DNA of 64,000 nt. Origin: an uncultured Acidimicrobiales bacterium. GTDB lineage: Bacteria > Actinomycetota > Acidimicrobiia > Acidimicrobiales > SZUA-35. Positions within the stretch are counted from its first letter, which is position 1; every line of letters starts with the position of its first letter. The translations under genes and the position numbers were made by a program. Positions 1 through 9,178 of the stretch are shown piece after piece. A model generated the notes under the pieces. The model had not been told where the DNA came from. It saw only the letters and a program-made list of their open reading frames with translations, and did not search any database. The stretch spans positions 154,934 through 218,933 of the forward strand of contig CALKZY010000014.1 of NCBI GenBank assembly GCA_938002965.1, in the 5' to 3' direction.

Positions 1-2
1 CC

Positions 3-872
3 CTATGGGCGGATTTCCCAGCCATGCCTATGCTCGCCGATACTGCGTGGGGAGAATGCAATAGTCCAAGATGTTGAAGCATCAGCCGTCACCGAAATGA
101 AGCCGCCCAGGCTCGTGTTCGTATCGATGCGTTGGTCCCACCGGAAGTCGTAGGCGGAGGCCGGTAGGAGCCCCTGGCCCAGCAGGACCGGCCGCCGGGT
201 TGGAACTTGAAGGGAGAACGCTCCGGTGGCTCCGGGCGTTGTGGACTCGCCGTCGTCGGTGTTGCGGAACATCAGGTCCGCGTAGAACGTGCCTGGCCCT
301 AACTGAATTACGCTGTGTTGTTCATCGGTGCCTGATCCGCAGTACCAATGCGTACCCGGTGGGTACCACTGGTGGTAGCCCGACAACGGTGGAACGGTGT
401 TGGTCGCCTCGGTGAATTCTTCGGTTTCGGTCATGGTGAGGACCATCAAAGCCCTCGGATAGCCACGCTCGATGACGGTCGTCCAGTGGTTCAGATCGGC
501 AGCGCTGGGCCGGGCGTCCCTGATCTCTCGGTACGTGGCCTCGATGAATTGGCGATCAGACGGCGTTCCATGATGTTCTAGGTAGTCGTCAGATCGTAGG
601 ATGCTGCTAGATATGTCGGCTAACGTGGCTTCGCCTCGCTGATAGCGGTCAGCCCAGATGTGAAATTCATTGGCGTTGGGTGGTCGCTGGAGGTAGGCGT
701 AGTACAGGCGGGTGATGGAGTCCGTCATCTCGGGACAGGCACTTGGGTAACTATCGGCGGATGTGGCTGATGGCGGAATCAGGACCACTACTCCAAGGCT
801 GAGGAACATCGCTGTTAGCGCGCAAGCGAAGCCACGTGTCAATCGACTCCTTGTCCATTCGCTCGCGCTCAT
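3..872 (-). CDS. Secreted DUF4214-repeat protein
   Basis: The 289-residue protein starts at an ATG and has a hydrophobic signal segment at about residues 15-35, so it is probably exported. Residues 50-150 carry two DUF4214-like units: the first has the motif LYYAYLQRPPNANEF, and the second runs from about residue 105 (FIEATYREIRDARPS). DUF4214 units are known from surface and secreted bacterial proteins, and their function is unclear. The last 130 residues look beta-rich and match nothing I recognise. The stop codon lies at the extreme left edge, so the gene is complete. No partner gene is visible on its downstream side. Confidence 0.8.
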   Translation of the reverse strand: MSASEWTRSRLTRGFACALTAMFLSLGVVVLIPPSATSADSYPSACPEMTDSITRLYYAYLQRPPNANEFHIWADRYQRGEATLADISSSILRSDDYLEHHGTPSDRQFIEATYREIRDARPSAADLNHWTTVIERGYPRALMVLTMTETEEFTEATNTVPPLSGYHQWYPPGTHWYCGSGTDEQHSVIQLGPGTFYADLMFRNTDDGESTTPGATGAFSLQVPTRRPVLLGQGLLPASAYDFRWDQRIDTNTSLGGFISVTADASTSWTIAFSPRSIGEHRHGWEIRP

Positions 873-1124
873 GTGTCCCGTTCAGTGGTCTAGCGGCCAA
901 ATTCTATCAAGTTCATGTTGCTGGAGCTAAAGATGTGTGGTCGCGTCCATCGGTTTCGACGATCATGTTCGGTGGCGACAGGTGGGCCTGTGCTGTAAAT
1001 AGGGTGCTTGTCGATTCCATCCTTATTTGTCGTTGCTTCGACAATCAAGGATGTCCATATAAATGAATATGGGTAGAAATTCTGGGTGATATTGACGTAA
1101 AAATCGGCTATTTTGTGTGATGGA

Positions 1125-3188
1125 ATGGCAAGAAAATTGGGAACGACGTTGGAACGGCAAACGCCGTCGGGTGGACTACGCCAGTTTCTGGACCCCCTTA
1201 ACCCTGGCGACTACTTCGATCATGGTCCAGCCCGGTTGTACGGCATTGATGAGGTGCTGGAGCTAGAGGCCAGAAGAAGGGGTCGCCGGCTTGGCGAGGA
1301 CGAGTTTCAGTTGGTGGCAACCGACGGAGGTCTGATCTTCTGCCGGGCATCGATCTGTTTCGCAATTGCCGCCCGATGGCGAGACCTTGCTCTTCACCGA
1401 CCCGGCAAGCGGCCCGATGAGTCCGGGCGTGTTGATCTGCCGGTTGATTGGCCGACTCACGGTCAGTTGACCTTTACGGTTTCGCCTCGCCTGGGTAGCA
1501 ATATCTATCGCCGTTGGCTCCACCTAAGGGAACAGGATGACAAGCGAGCGCAGGTGGCGGGTGAAAATGGGCTGGAGGTTGCTCGCAACACCGACCCCAA
1601 CAATCCGGTTACCGTTGTTCTCGACGAGGACACCAAGCTGGCCATCATGGGAGAATTGGCTCCCGACGACGCCGAAGAATCGTTTTTGAATGACAGTGTT
1701 ATCGATGACGGTGCTCTGAGTGATGTTCTGGACGAGACGGCGGCCGATGGCTTGCCGAGCGTCGCCAAGACTGATGACGGCGCGGTGGCCGACCTCAATG
1801 AACCCGTGCGCGGCGATGAAGCGTCGCAGCTTGATCTCACCCGGATGGCGACTGAGGTGGCTGATTCTACGCTGCTGCCCCGACCAGTCAGATGGACCGA
1901 GCCCGGCCTGGAGTTGACCGGGGGCGAAACGCTCTTCGTCGTTCCCGAGCGTGGTGATGTTGACGGGAGGTCGGCAACGAGCGCGTTGTCGACTATCGAC
2001 CCCAACGGACTGAACTTGCAGCTCGATGCTGCCTTCCGCCCCGACCCGTCTATCCCGGCCGACGACCACCCGACCGATCTCATGCCGTCGGTTGACCGGG
2101 CCGATGTCGCCGGCGACCCCGGTGCTGCTGTCGATGACATACGTGTTGATGGTGTCGAAGGAGCGGAAGATCTCGGTGCAGACCTAGAACCCGACGGCGA
2201 GGACGCTGACGGCCTTGAATCTGACGGCCAAGAACCCGAACGGCATGAAATTGATGGCGAGTTCGCCGACGACCTAGTGACGTCGGTTGACCCCAACCAG
2301 ACGATCCGCCAGGAAATCGATCGGGAACAAGTCGACGTTGGCGATCTTCTACACTTCGACGACGAGGATTGCTCCGCCGCGCCGCTGGCTGACGACGATG
2401 CAGTTGAAGACAGTGTGTTCGCTGTTCAGACACCAGCTGTACCGGCACCAGCATCAGTCGCTACCGGCGGCAGAGGCAGGGCGAAATCGGCCACTCATAG
2501 TGGGCCGGGAGTGCGTGACGCTGACACGGCTATTGGGTCCTATAAGCGGCCGGACGGACCTGACTTGCCGTCGCTGCCTCGGTCGATAGGGTCGAAGCCC
2601 TTTGCCGGGGGCATAGGCACCTCGGTTGATGGCGATACCACCCTGGCCGAGATCTGGCACCGAAATAAGGTTTCGATCTTGGCCGGAGTCAGCTTGATCG
2701 TATTGCTGGTGGTGGCGCTGTCCAGCCTGCTCAACCGTGGTCGTGACGGAGGCGATGTGGAGGCTGGAAGTGACTCCGATATCACTATTCCCGAGCGGTC
2801 CGGCTCGATTAGTTTGCCGACCGAGGACCCGTTGGCATCGACCAGCACGACTCAACCTCGTGCTCCGCTGGTGATCGAGGGCCTGACCACCATTGGTGAC
2901 GGGGTCGAGGCCGATAGCGGAGCAGCCGAGGCCGATGAGGCGACGTCAACGGTCGATCCGAATGCGGGGGCCGACGGTCAGTCGGGCGACGTGGCGATCT
3001 GTCATTCGAACTACGGCGGCTGTGTCCCTGTTGCCGCCGACGTGGACTGCGTCGGCGATGGTGACGGACCGGCCTTCCTGAGCGAAGCTGTGGTGGTGTT
3101 CGGAGAGGACGTCTACGACCTCGATACCGATGATGACCGCGAGGCATGCGAGCTTGGCCAGCCTCTGAGCACTCCGCCCGATGGTTAG
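1125..3188 (+). CDS. Acidic single-pass membrane protein with excalibur-like C-terminus
   Basis: The gene encodes about 687 residues from the ATG at 1125; an in-frame TTG at 1113 is an alternative start. The first 140 residues form a compact, mixed-composition domain I do not recognise. Residues 150-510 are very acidic, Asp/Glu/Ala-rich and probably disordered. A transmembrane helix (ILAGVSLIVLLVVALSSLL) lies near residue 525. It is followed by a Thr/Ser-rich stretch and a cysteine-containing end with a DLDTDDDREACE motif, close to the DxDxDGxxCE loop of excalibur calcium-binding domains. The likely topology is a cytoplasmic N-terminus and a short extracellular calcium-binding tail. The function is unknown. 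Confidence 0.75.
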   Translation: MARKLGTTLERQTPSGGLRQFLDPLNPGDYFDHGPARLYGIDEVLELEARRRGRRLGEDEFQLVATDGGLIFCRASICFAIAARWRDLALHRPGKRPDESGRVDLPVDWPTHGQLTFTVSPRLGSNIYRRWLHLREQDDKRAQVAGENGLEVARNTDPNNPVTVVLDEDTKLAIMGELAPDDAEESFLNDSVIDDGALSDVLDETAADGLPSVAKTDDGAVADLNEPVRGDEASQLDLTRMATEVADSTLLPRPVRWTEPGLELTGGETLFVVPERGDVDGRSATSALSTIDPNGLNLQLDAAFRPDPSIPADDHPTDLMPSVDRADVAGDPGAAVDDIRVDGVEGAEDLGADLEPDGEDADGLESDGQEPERHEIDGEFADDLVTSVDPNQTIRQEIDREQVDVGDLLHFDDEDCSAAPLADDDAVEDSVFAVQTPAVPAPASVATGGRGRAKSATHSGPGVRDADTAIGSYKRPDGPDLPSLPRSIGSKPFAGGIGTSVDGDTTLAEIWHRNKVSILAGVSLIVLLVVALSSLLNRGRDGGDVEAGSDSDITIPERSGSISLPTEDPLASTSTTQPRAPLVIEGLTTIGDGVEADSGAAEADEATSTVDPNAGADGQSGDVAICHSNYGGCVPVAADVDCVGDGDGPAFLSEAVVVFGEDVYDLDTDDDREACELGQPLSTPPDG

Positions 3189-3223
3189 CCCGTAGGTCGT
3201 TGACGCTTGTATCGGTTGACTGT

Positions 3224-4126
3224 TCAGGCGTCAAGCGCCAACAGGTGTCCTGTCCACGCGCCGCGATAGGAACAGGCCAAGATTTCGACATTCGCTGTGC
3301 TGTCGCTATACAACTCCAGCAGCTCATCCACCTGTTCGATCAAGTAGCCGGACAACAAGATCAGTCCGCCTTGATGGTGTTGTCCGGCTCCTAGCGCCGT
3401 AGGGCCGCAGACCAAATCGAGGATGGGCGGCGCCAGTTCACGGTGATCCGACAGCAGGACGTTGGCCACCACCAAGTTGAAACGGCGCCTGAGGTCGGCC
3501 AAGGCATGAACCGAGTCGCCCATGACGTCGATGTCGACATCGTTGGCCGTAGCGTTGTCGGCCGCGATCGTCAGAGCCTTTGGGTCGATATCGACGGCTG
3601 AGACGCTAGCCCGCCCGGTCAGGGCCGCAGCGATGGCTAGGACGCCGGTGCCGGTTCCGACATCCAGCATTGACATCCTCGGCTCTGGCGAGCCCGGCGA
3701 GGTCGGAGCTTGGCCAGCCGGAGATGCGAGGGCGGTGGGCAGGAGGTCGAGAGCTGTCATGGTTGTCGAATGACGCCCATGACCGAACGCGCCGTCAGTT
3801 TTCAAACCGAACTCGATTCGGTCGCCGCTCCACCTCAACACAGCTGAACCGACTGAGTCGTGAGTTTGTTGCTCGACTACCGGCTCAACCGTCACGTTGT
3901 AGGCGTCGAAGTCGCCTTCACCGAGTGCTCCGATGATGTCAACCGCGTGATCGGCCTCGGACCGCTGGTCGAATCCGGCTAGTACGCCACCGCCGATTTC
4001 GGCAATGCCGGTGGTACCTAGATCCCAAAGCAGTGACGCCAAGGGGCCGAACGCCGAGTCGAGCGGTTGATCTGCTCCGGCTTCGCTCGGAGGTGTGATA
4101 CGTACAATCCAGCTCACCGCTACCAT
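3224..4126 (-). CDS. prmA: Ribosomal protein L11 methyltransferase (PrmA)
   Basis: PrmA-family enzymes use S-adenosylmethionine to trimethylate ribosomal protein L11 in the cytoplasm. The C-terminal half carries the class I SAM motif LDVGTGTGVLAIAAAL (about residue 155), the acidic end of beta-2 (AVDIDPKAL) and the family's post-I signature VVANVLL. The N-terminal domain is diverged, as is usual outside proteobacteria. The 300-residue length fits the family. The start ATG faces the start of the next gene, with only 3 bp between the two start codons, so the 5' leaders must overlap or be very short. Another small-molecule or protein methyltransferase of the same fold is possible. Confidence 0.82.
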   Translation of the reverse strand: MVAVSWIVRITPPSEAGADQPLDSAFGPLASLLWDLGTTGIAEIGGGVLAGFDQRSEADHAVDIIGALGEGDFDAYNVTVEPVVEQQTHDSVGSAVLRWSGDRIEFGLKTDGAFGHGRHSTTMTALDLLPTALASPAGQAPTSPGSPEPRMSMLDVGTGTGVLAIAAALTGRASVSAVDIDPKALTIAADNATANDVDIDVMGDSVHALADLRRRFNLVVANVLLSDHRELAPPILDLVCGPTALGAGQHHQGGLILLSGYLIEQVDELLELYSDSTANVEILACSYRGAWTGHLLALDA

Positions 4127-4129
4127 CGT

Positions 4130-5926
4130 ATGTCGGTGTCCACTTCTGAAGGTCCGTCTGCGTTGAGCTCGTCCCCGAATCCGGCGACGCAGGCTGGGGC
4201 GACCCCGGGTGTCGATGGCCGTGACAGAGGTCCGGGCCAGGTTGTAGCCGCAATCGACATCGGAACCAACTCATTTCACATGGTGGTGGCTCGCTCTCTG
4301 GCTTCTGGTGGATTCGACATCATTACCACCGAGAAGGAATCGGTGCGCTTGGGTGAGGGTGCCGGCGAAATGAAGAGCCTTTCGCAAGCGGCGATGGATC
4401 GGGGAGTGGCTGCCCTGATCCGCATGCTGCTGGTGGCCGAGAGTCACGGTGCTACGGTCGCCGCCGTCGCTACCAGTGCGGTTCGAGAAGCCGACAACCG
4501 GCAGGACTTTCTCGATCGGGTATTCGAGCAAACAGGCTTGAAGATTGAGGTGATCAGTGGGGTCGAGGAAGCCAGGTTGATCCATCTCGGGGTCCTGCAG
4601 GCTCTACCGGTCTTCGATCAGCGTTTACTGATGATCGACATTGGTGGAGGAAGTACCGAATTTTTGATCGGTCAAGGCGAACAGGCCATGGCGGCCAGAT
4701 CCATAAAGTTGGGGGCCATCCGACTAACCGACATGTTCTTCGCCGAGATCGACCGGAAGCAGAACAGTCGCAAGCAGATCAAAGAACTGAGCAAGGCGGC
4801 CGCTCGCTGCCGAAAGTACGTTCGGAACCTGGTTACCCCGGTGGCCAATGATCTTGCCTCCCTGGGGCACACGATCGTAATCGGATGCTCGGGCACCATT
4901 ACGACCCTGGCCACCATGGCTGCGGCCCGGGCCGGTATGTCCGAAGACAGCGGAGCGCGCAGTGCGAATCACAACAGCGGGAATGACAACAGTGAGAAAA
5001 GCAACAGTGAGAAAAGCAACAGTGAGAATGACAACGGCGAGAGTGGCAACAGCGCAGCCGGCGGATCACTAACGCTGACTAGTGACGAACTGGACGACCT
5101 TGTTCAACTCCTGATCGAAACAGCAAAGTCTGATCGTTCCGGCATTGTCGGGCTGGACGCCAAACGGGAAGACATCATCCTCGGTGGAGCCGTGCTCCTG
5201 CAGGTGGCTTTCGAGCTCTTTGACATTCAGTCCTTGACCGTCTCGCCCTTTGCACTGCGAGAAGGAGTGCTATACGACCGTCTTGAAACCGGTTTGAGCG
5301 GCCAGAGGCTGGCTGACCTGCGCCGGTCGAACGCATGGCGCTTAGCCCACCAACTCGATCCGGATGCCGTACACGCCGAAACCTGTGCCAAGCATGCGTT
5401 GACCTTGTTCGACAAGACAAGCGAGCTGCACAACTTCGGGTCGTGGGAGCGGCAGATGTTGGAAATGGCGGCCCTGGTCCACAATGTTGGCCTGTTTCTG
5501 TCTCATGCGGCCCATCACAAACACACGTACTACATCGTTCGAAACTCCGAGCAGCTGACCGGGTTCACCGACCGTGAGCTCGAACTGTTGGCTCTGGTTG
5601 CCCGCTACCACCGAAAGAGCCATCCTTCGATCAAGAAACACGTCGAATTCGCCCGGCTCGATGACGCTGACCGTCACAGGGTCCGTGTCCTGGCCGGCTT
5701 ACTCCGGGTGGCAATCGGACTTGACCGGGGGCATAATCGGGCGATTTCGCAAATCACCGTCGACCATGGCGGCGACGGCCTGAAAATCACAGTGGCTCCC
5801 CGCGAGATCGGTTCAGATTTGGCTCTTGAGGTGTTCGCTGCTCAAGAACGGTCGAATCTACTGTCGGTGGCCTTGGATATACCGATTCGAATACTGGCTG
5901 GTCTCGACGGCGGCTCTACACAGTAA
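4130..5926 (+). CDS. Ppx/GppA family phosphatase with C-terminal HD-like domain
   Basis: Members hydrolyse inorganic polyphosphate or (p)ppGpp and set stringent-response and phosphate storage levels. The actin-like ATPase fold starts with AIDIGTNSFHMVVA (about residue 40) and continues with the second phosphate motif MIDIGGGSTEFLIG and the GCSGTITTLA motif. The C-terminal third has the HD-type helices seen in long Ppx proteins (MAALVHNVGLFLS, ARYHRKSHP). A Ser/Asn/Glu-rich repetitive insert of about 45 residues interrupts the phosphatase domain near residue 285. The ATG at 4130 has no visible ribosome site, whereas a TTG at 4163 has GAAGG ten bases upstream, so the start is uncertain. Confidence 0.85.
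   Translation: MSVSTSEGPSALSSSPNPATQAGATPGVDGRDRGPGQVVAAIDIGTNSFHMVVARSLASGGFDIITTEKESVRLGEGAGEMKSLSQAAMDRGVAALIRMLLVAESHGATVAAVATSAVREADNRQDFLDRVFEQTGLKIEVISGVEEARLIHLGVLQALPVFDQRLLMIDIGGGSTEFLIGQGEQAMAARSIKLGAIRLTDMFFAEIDRKQNSRKQIKELSKAAARCRKYVRNLVTPVANDLASLGHTIVIGCSGTITTLATMAAARAGMSEDSGARSANHNSGNDNSEKSNSEKSNSENDNGESGNSAAGGSLTLTSDELDDLVQLLIETAKSDRSGIVGLDAKREDIILGGAVLLQVAFELFDIQSLTVSPFALREGVLYDRLETGLSGQRLADLRRSNAWRLAHQLDPDAVHAETCAKHALTLFDKTSELHNFGSWERQMLEMAALVHNVGLFLSHAAHHKHTYYIVRNSEQLTGFTDRELELLALVARYHRKSHPSIKKHVEFARLDDADRHRVRVLAGLLRVAIGLDRGHNRAISQITVDHGGDGLKITVAPREIGSDLALEVFAAQERSNLLSVALDIPIRILAGLDGGSTQ
4973..5053 (+). repeat. 15-bp tandem repeat (NSEKS) inside the Ppx/GppA gene
   Basis: Two perfect copies of AACAGTGAGAAAAGC (4988-5002 and 5003-5017) and a third partial copy (from 5018) sit in a longer degenerate AAC-AGC-rich tract. 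They encode Asn-Ser-Glu-Lys-Ser repeats. The tract is A-rich and unlike the flanking high-GC coding sequence. It is in frame, so changes of one unit would alter loop length without breaking the gene. Confidence 0.85.
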
Positions 5927-5962
5927 TCGGATCCACGAACGTACAACGGCAGGAGTAAATCG

Positions 5963-7168
5963 GTGCGAGTCGCCTACCTGGTCAATCAGTACCCGAAGAC
6001 CAGTCACAGTTTTATCCGGCGGGAAATTGCCGCTTTGGAGCGTCACGGCGTTGAGGTCGAACGCTTCACTATTCGTCGCGTGTCCGAAGCGCTGCCCGAC
6101 GAGCGTGATCAGGCTGAGATCGTCAAGACAAGAGTTCTGCTTGACCGAAACAAGGTTCTCACCGAGTCGATGTTGACCGCGGCCGCCAGTCCCGCTGCGG
6201 TTGCATCAGCGCTGGCCGAGGCGACGACGTTGGCTAGGGCCGCTGGCACCAGTCGATCAAAGTACCTGGCCTATCTAGCGGAAGCGGCGACCTTGGCTTC
6301 GATGCTCAACGACAGCGGCATCAACCACGTCCATGCTCACTTTGGTACCAATTCGGCCACGGTGGCGTTGTTGTGGTCGATTCTGTCCGGCGGCACGTAC
6401 AGCATGACCATCCACGGACCGGAAGAGTTTGACTCTCCGGCTGCGCTGAGCTTAGGACGCAAGGTGGCGTCTTCGTCGTTCACCGCTGCCATCACCGACT
6501 TTTGCCGCAGCCAGCTGTGTCGCTGGACGCCTTACGAGCATTGGGACAAGATCGTCAAGGTCCGCTGTGCAGTCGATGGAAGTTACCTTGCTGTTCCGCC
6601 TTCACCAATGCCGGAGCGTCAGCGGTTCCTTTTCATCGGGCGGCTGTGTGAGCAGAAGGCACCGATGCTGCTGCTTGAAGCGGCAATTGAGCTGCTGAAG
6701 TCCCGTTCGTTCGAGCTGGCGTTCGTCGGCGACGGGGAGTTCCGGCAAATGATGGAACAACGTATTCGGGCAGCCGGTGTATCGGATTCAGTTCAGATTT
6801 TGGGTTGGCGAAGCGGGGGTGAGGTTCGTGAAGAACTGGAACGGTCGCAGGTCATGGTGCTGCCCAGCTTTGCCGAGGGCCTCCCGGTTGTAATCATGGA
6901 GGCGCTGGCTATTGGCCGACCCGTCATCAGCACCACCATTGCTGGTATCCCCGAATTGGTGACTCATGGCGAAAACGGCTGGTTGGTTCCACCCGGGAAT
7001 GTCGACGCTCTGGTTTCAGCCATGACGGCTGCGCTTGATACCCCGATGCCGCAGCTCGAAATGATGGGCAAGGCTGGCCGCCAAGCGGTGGAACGCAACC
7101 ACAACGATGACATTGAGGCCGCCACGCTTATCGGCCACCTTGAGCAGACGATGGCCAACCAAGGTTGA
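5963..7168 (+). CDS. GT4-family glycosyltransferase (WcaL-like)
   Basis: This predicted cytoplasmic or membrane-associated GT-B enzyme would transfer a sugar from a nucleotide-sugar donor during exopolysaccharide or glycolipid synthesis. The N-terminus (LVNQYPKTSHSFIRREI) matches the acceptor-side signature of colanic-acid-type GT4 enzymes. The C-terminal half has LFIGRLCEQKAP and the donor-binding stretch SFAEGLPVVIMEALAIGRP (about residues 305-325) containing the GT4 EX7E-type pattern. The GTG start at 5963 lies 36 bp after the Ppx/GppA stop on the same strand, so co-transcription is likely. No other polysaccharide genes are adjacent, so acceptor and product are unknown. Confidence 0.88.
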   Translation: MRVAYLVNQYPKTSHSFIRREIAALERHGVEVERFTIRRVSEALPDERDQAEIVKTRVLLDRNKVLTESMLTAAASPAAVASALAEATTLARAAGTSRSKYLAYLAEAATLASMLNDSGINHVHAHFGTNSATVALLWSILSGGTYSMTIHGPEEFDSPAALSLGRKVASSSFTAAITDFCRSQLCRWTPYEHWDKIVKVRCAVDGSYLAVPPSPMPERQRFLFIGRLCEQKAPMLLLEAAIELLKSRSFELAFVGDGEFRQMMEQRIRAAGVSDSVQILGWRSGGEVREELERSQVMVLPSFAEGLPVVIMEALAIGRPVISTTIAGIPELVTHGENGWLVPPGNVDALVSAMTAALDTPMPQLEMMGKAGRQAVERNHNDDIEAATLIGHLEQTMANQG

Positions 7169-7207
7169 TCGACCTGTCGGTTCTCACGATTTGGTAGATT
7201 GCGCCAC

Positions 7208-7221
7208 GCGGCGATCGCCGC
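7208..7221. other. 14-bp perfect palindrome between convergent genes
   Basis: GCGGCGATCGCCGC is a perfect inverted repeat in the short gap between the convergent glycosyltransferase and TetR genes. It contains the octamer GCGATCGC. It could help form a terminator hairpin or be chance in GC-rich DNA; there is no T-tract beside it. Confidence 0.35.
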
Positions 7222-7230
7222 AGCTGCCGA

Positions 7231-7869
7231 CTACTTTGGGGTCGTCATACTGCGAGTGAATCGCAGCATCAGATCGCTGAACAAGGGCCCAGCCGCTGTC
7301 GTGACCCGCTCAGGTTCGAACCGGTGACGAATAGCCAGACCTTCGCAAATGGCCGTAGCCGCTACGGCCATGTCGTCCAAGGTGTACGGATCTTCGAGTT
7401 CGAGACTGTACATGTCAGAGGTGACTTGGAATAAGAAGACCAGCCGCTGGTGGACCATGTCGTAGCCCTGGCGTATCGCTTCGATCAATTCCGGGTCGGG
7501 GTTCTTGACCCCCCAGAATTGCAAGAGGATGTAGTAGTCCCAGCGAGCAACAAACGCCTCGAAGTAGGCGTTACCGGCTGCGGTGATCCACTGATCCATC
7601 GGAACATCGGTGGGCATTTCCGCTAGGGAGTCCCGTAGCAGGCGATCGTCGGCCCACTCGAGGTTCTTGGCCACGTGAATAGCCAGCTCATGGCGGTACT
7701 CGTCTTGGGAGTCCCAGATGTTGTAGGCCGCACCCGTGGTGAGGCCAACTAGTTCCAGAACGTCGGTGAGGCGAATATCGATGACCTGTCGCAGGCCATC
7801 AGCGACGAGAAGCTCTCTTCCGGCTTCAAGCAGCTTGTGTCTTGTATCGTCTTTTGTGGCTCTCATCAT
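7231..7869 (-). CDS. TetR-family transcriptional regulator
   Basis: The protein has 212 residues with an N-terminal TetR-type DNA-binding domain: HKLLEAGRELLVADG (helix 1) and the helix-turn-helix region around DVLELVGLTTGAAYNIW (residues 35-55). The C-terminal ligand-binding domain is diverged and the effector cannot be guessed. The gene lies 16 bp downstream of the C92-peptidase-like gene on the same strand, so the two are probably one transcript and the regulator may control it. Two adjacent Met codons make the start ambiguous by one residue. Confidence 0.85.
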   Translation of the reverse strand: MMRATKDDTRHKLLEAGRELLVADGLRQVIDIRLTDVLELVGLTTGAAYNIWDSQDEYRHELAIHVAKNLEWADDRLLRDSLAEMPTDVPMDQWITAAGNAYFEAFVARWDYYILLQFWGVKNPDPELIEAIRQGYDMVHQRLVFLFQVTSDMYSLELEDPYTLDDMAVAATAICEGLAIRHRFEPERVTTAAGPLFSDLMLRFTRSMTTPK

Positions 7870-7885
7870 GTACTCACTTGTTACT

Positions 7886-8833
7886 TCAGGGTAGCGCGCC
7901 AGTGGTTGATCGGACGGCTAGTGCTTGGCGGTCAACATCTATTCTTCCGATTTGAATCATCGGTGTAGCCGTTTCGAGGTCGGGGGGAAACACGACGTCG
8001 GCGAGGTCGGCTGGCGTGGCGTCTCGATGCCGCTGGGCTAAGGCCCTGCAGAGGTCGAAAAGGGCAAACGGTGCCGACCTGGCGATTACGGCCACGGCGC
8101 TCTTCGGCTTCGTAACCCCACCGCTCGACGGCCCTATTCCCGGTGGGTTGTAGTCGGTGGCTGTATCCGGCCCGGATTGTGAAGCGATGTGGTCTGTGAG
8201 GTCGGGGTGATCCACGTCGTGCTTCAGCGTCAACTGTCGGAAACGCAACCTCAGTCCGGCCGCCCAATACACCCGGGTGACGTATTCGGCACAGTGCATG
8301 TAGGAGTCGCCATCTCCGGCCAGCTTGACCTGCTGGGTGACAAGCCGTCGAAGGGTTCGCTCTCTCAACGATCCGGCTTGCTGGCGCTCGGCAACACGAG
8401 CGGTGGTAACCGCTATAGCCAACACCACCATTCCCGCTGAGGGGTATGGGATTTGGTGCTGCGAGTATCGAGCGATCTGTTCAAGGACCGCGGCGACGTC
8501 GATGCCCTCGGGTCGGAAGACAGCAAGGGTTCCGACCCTGGCATGTCGATGGTGAAACTCATCAATGCTTGTCTCGGTGACCCCGTCGTCGTTCTTGAGC
8601 ATGGCGAGGCGATAGTCGTACGACTCGGCGATGGAATCGTTGCCGGTTACCAGAGCCGCGTGGGTGTAGTCGCTTTTCAACCTGCGTTGGATGAAGCGGG
8701 ACATAGCGGTGGCGCCGCCGACCAGAACCATGTCTCCCGGTTTCATAGTCGCCTTAAGCCAGCTCTGCACGGCCGCGTCGAGTTGAACCCGATCGTCGAA
8801 GGTCGTCACATGGGGCTCGAATACAGCCGTCAT
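7886..8833 (-). CDS. YiiX-like permuted papain-fold (C92-type) hydrolase
   Basis: The 315-residue protein has the circularly permuted NlpC/P60-type arrangement, with the His first (SDYTHAALVTG, about residue 80) and the Cys later (HCAEYVTRVYWAAGL, about residue 210). The block MKPGDMVLVGG before the His is typical of YaeF/YiiX (C92) proteins, thought to be thiol amidases or lipid hydrolases. No signal peptide is visible, so it is probably cytoplasmic. It is followed at 16 bp by a TetR gene. The C-terminal 90 residues are unassigned. The substrate is unknown. Confidence 0.6.
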   Translation of the reverse strand: MTAVFEPHVTTFDDRVQLDAAVQSWLKATMKPGDMVLVGGATAMSRFIQRRLKSDYTHAALVTGNDSIAESYDYRLAMLKNDDGVTETSIDEFHHRHARVGTLAVFRPEGIDVAAVLEQIARYSQHQIPYPSAGMVVLAIAVTTARVAERQQAGSLRERTLRRLVTQQVKLAGDGDSYMHCAEYVTRVYWAAGLRLRFRQLTLKHDVDHPDLTDHIASQSGPDTATDYNPPGIGPSSGGVTKPKSAVAVIARSAPFALFDLCRALAQRHRDATPADLADVVFPPDLETATPMIQIGRIDVDRQALAVRSTTGALP

Positions 8834-9178
8834 GAGCCCGACCGGCTCGCATCTGCCCTACTTGTCTCTTCGGTTCCACCCATGATCCTGGCACTCTTGC
8901 GATAGTGCTTGCCTTTTTCACTCCAATTTGGTTGAAGGAGTAATATTTTTATCTTATAGTATGTAGGGCCTACTCGGGGTAAATCAAAAAGCTTGCTGAC
9001 CAGCTCCGAGCGAACTTGGGTGGTACGGATGATGGAGGACGCCAAACGGGCGACACCGAGGGAATCCCGGCCCCCAAAAAAGGCCAAGGGAGGTCGAGAT
9101 GACTCAGGTCTCGATCTCCCTTTCTTTTTGGCCTCTGGCAGCCGCGGTTTGGCTAGCGGCAGTTGTGAGCGTCGTCGA
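8834..9178. other. 345-bp intergenic region, AT-rich promoter-like stretch plus terminator
   Basis: The gap between the SDR stop and the C92-type start has no convincing gene. A short minus-strand reading frame exists there but has no family resemblance. Bases 8930-8970 are markedly AT-rich; read on the minus strand they contain a TATAAGAT element, a plausible -10 region for the C92/TetR operon. The right part holds the terminator listed separately. Confidence 0.4.
9076..9129 (-). terminator. Rho-independent terminator of the thiolase-SDR operon
   Basis: A 12-bp stem (GGGAGGTCGAGA at 9088-9099 against TCTCGATCTCCC at 9109-9120, one G-T pair) closes a 9-nt loop. Read on the minus strand it is followed within 6 nt by a run of six T. 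It lies about 60 bp after the SDR stop. There is also a T-rich run on the plus-strand side, so it could work in both directions. Confidence 0.75.

Noticed and set aside
1505..2296. 263-residue Ser-rich minus-strand frame
   Set aside because: It is antisense to the acidic membrane protein; Asp-codon runs read backwards give Ser/Arg-rich nonsense.
8830..9087. 85-residue minus-strand frame upstream of the C92-type gene
   Set aside because: It has no family resemblance, lies across an AT-rich promoter-like stretch and overlaps the next start; treated as non-coding.
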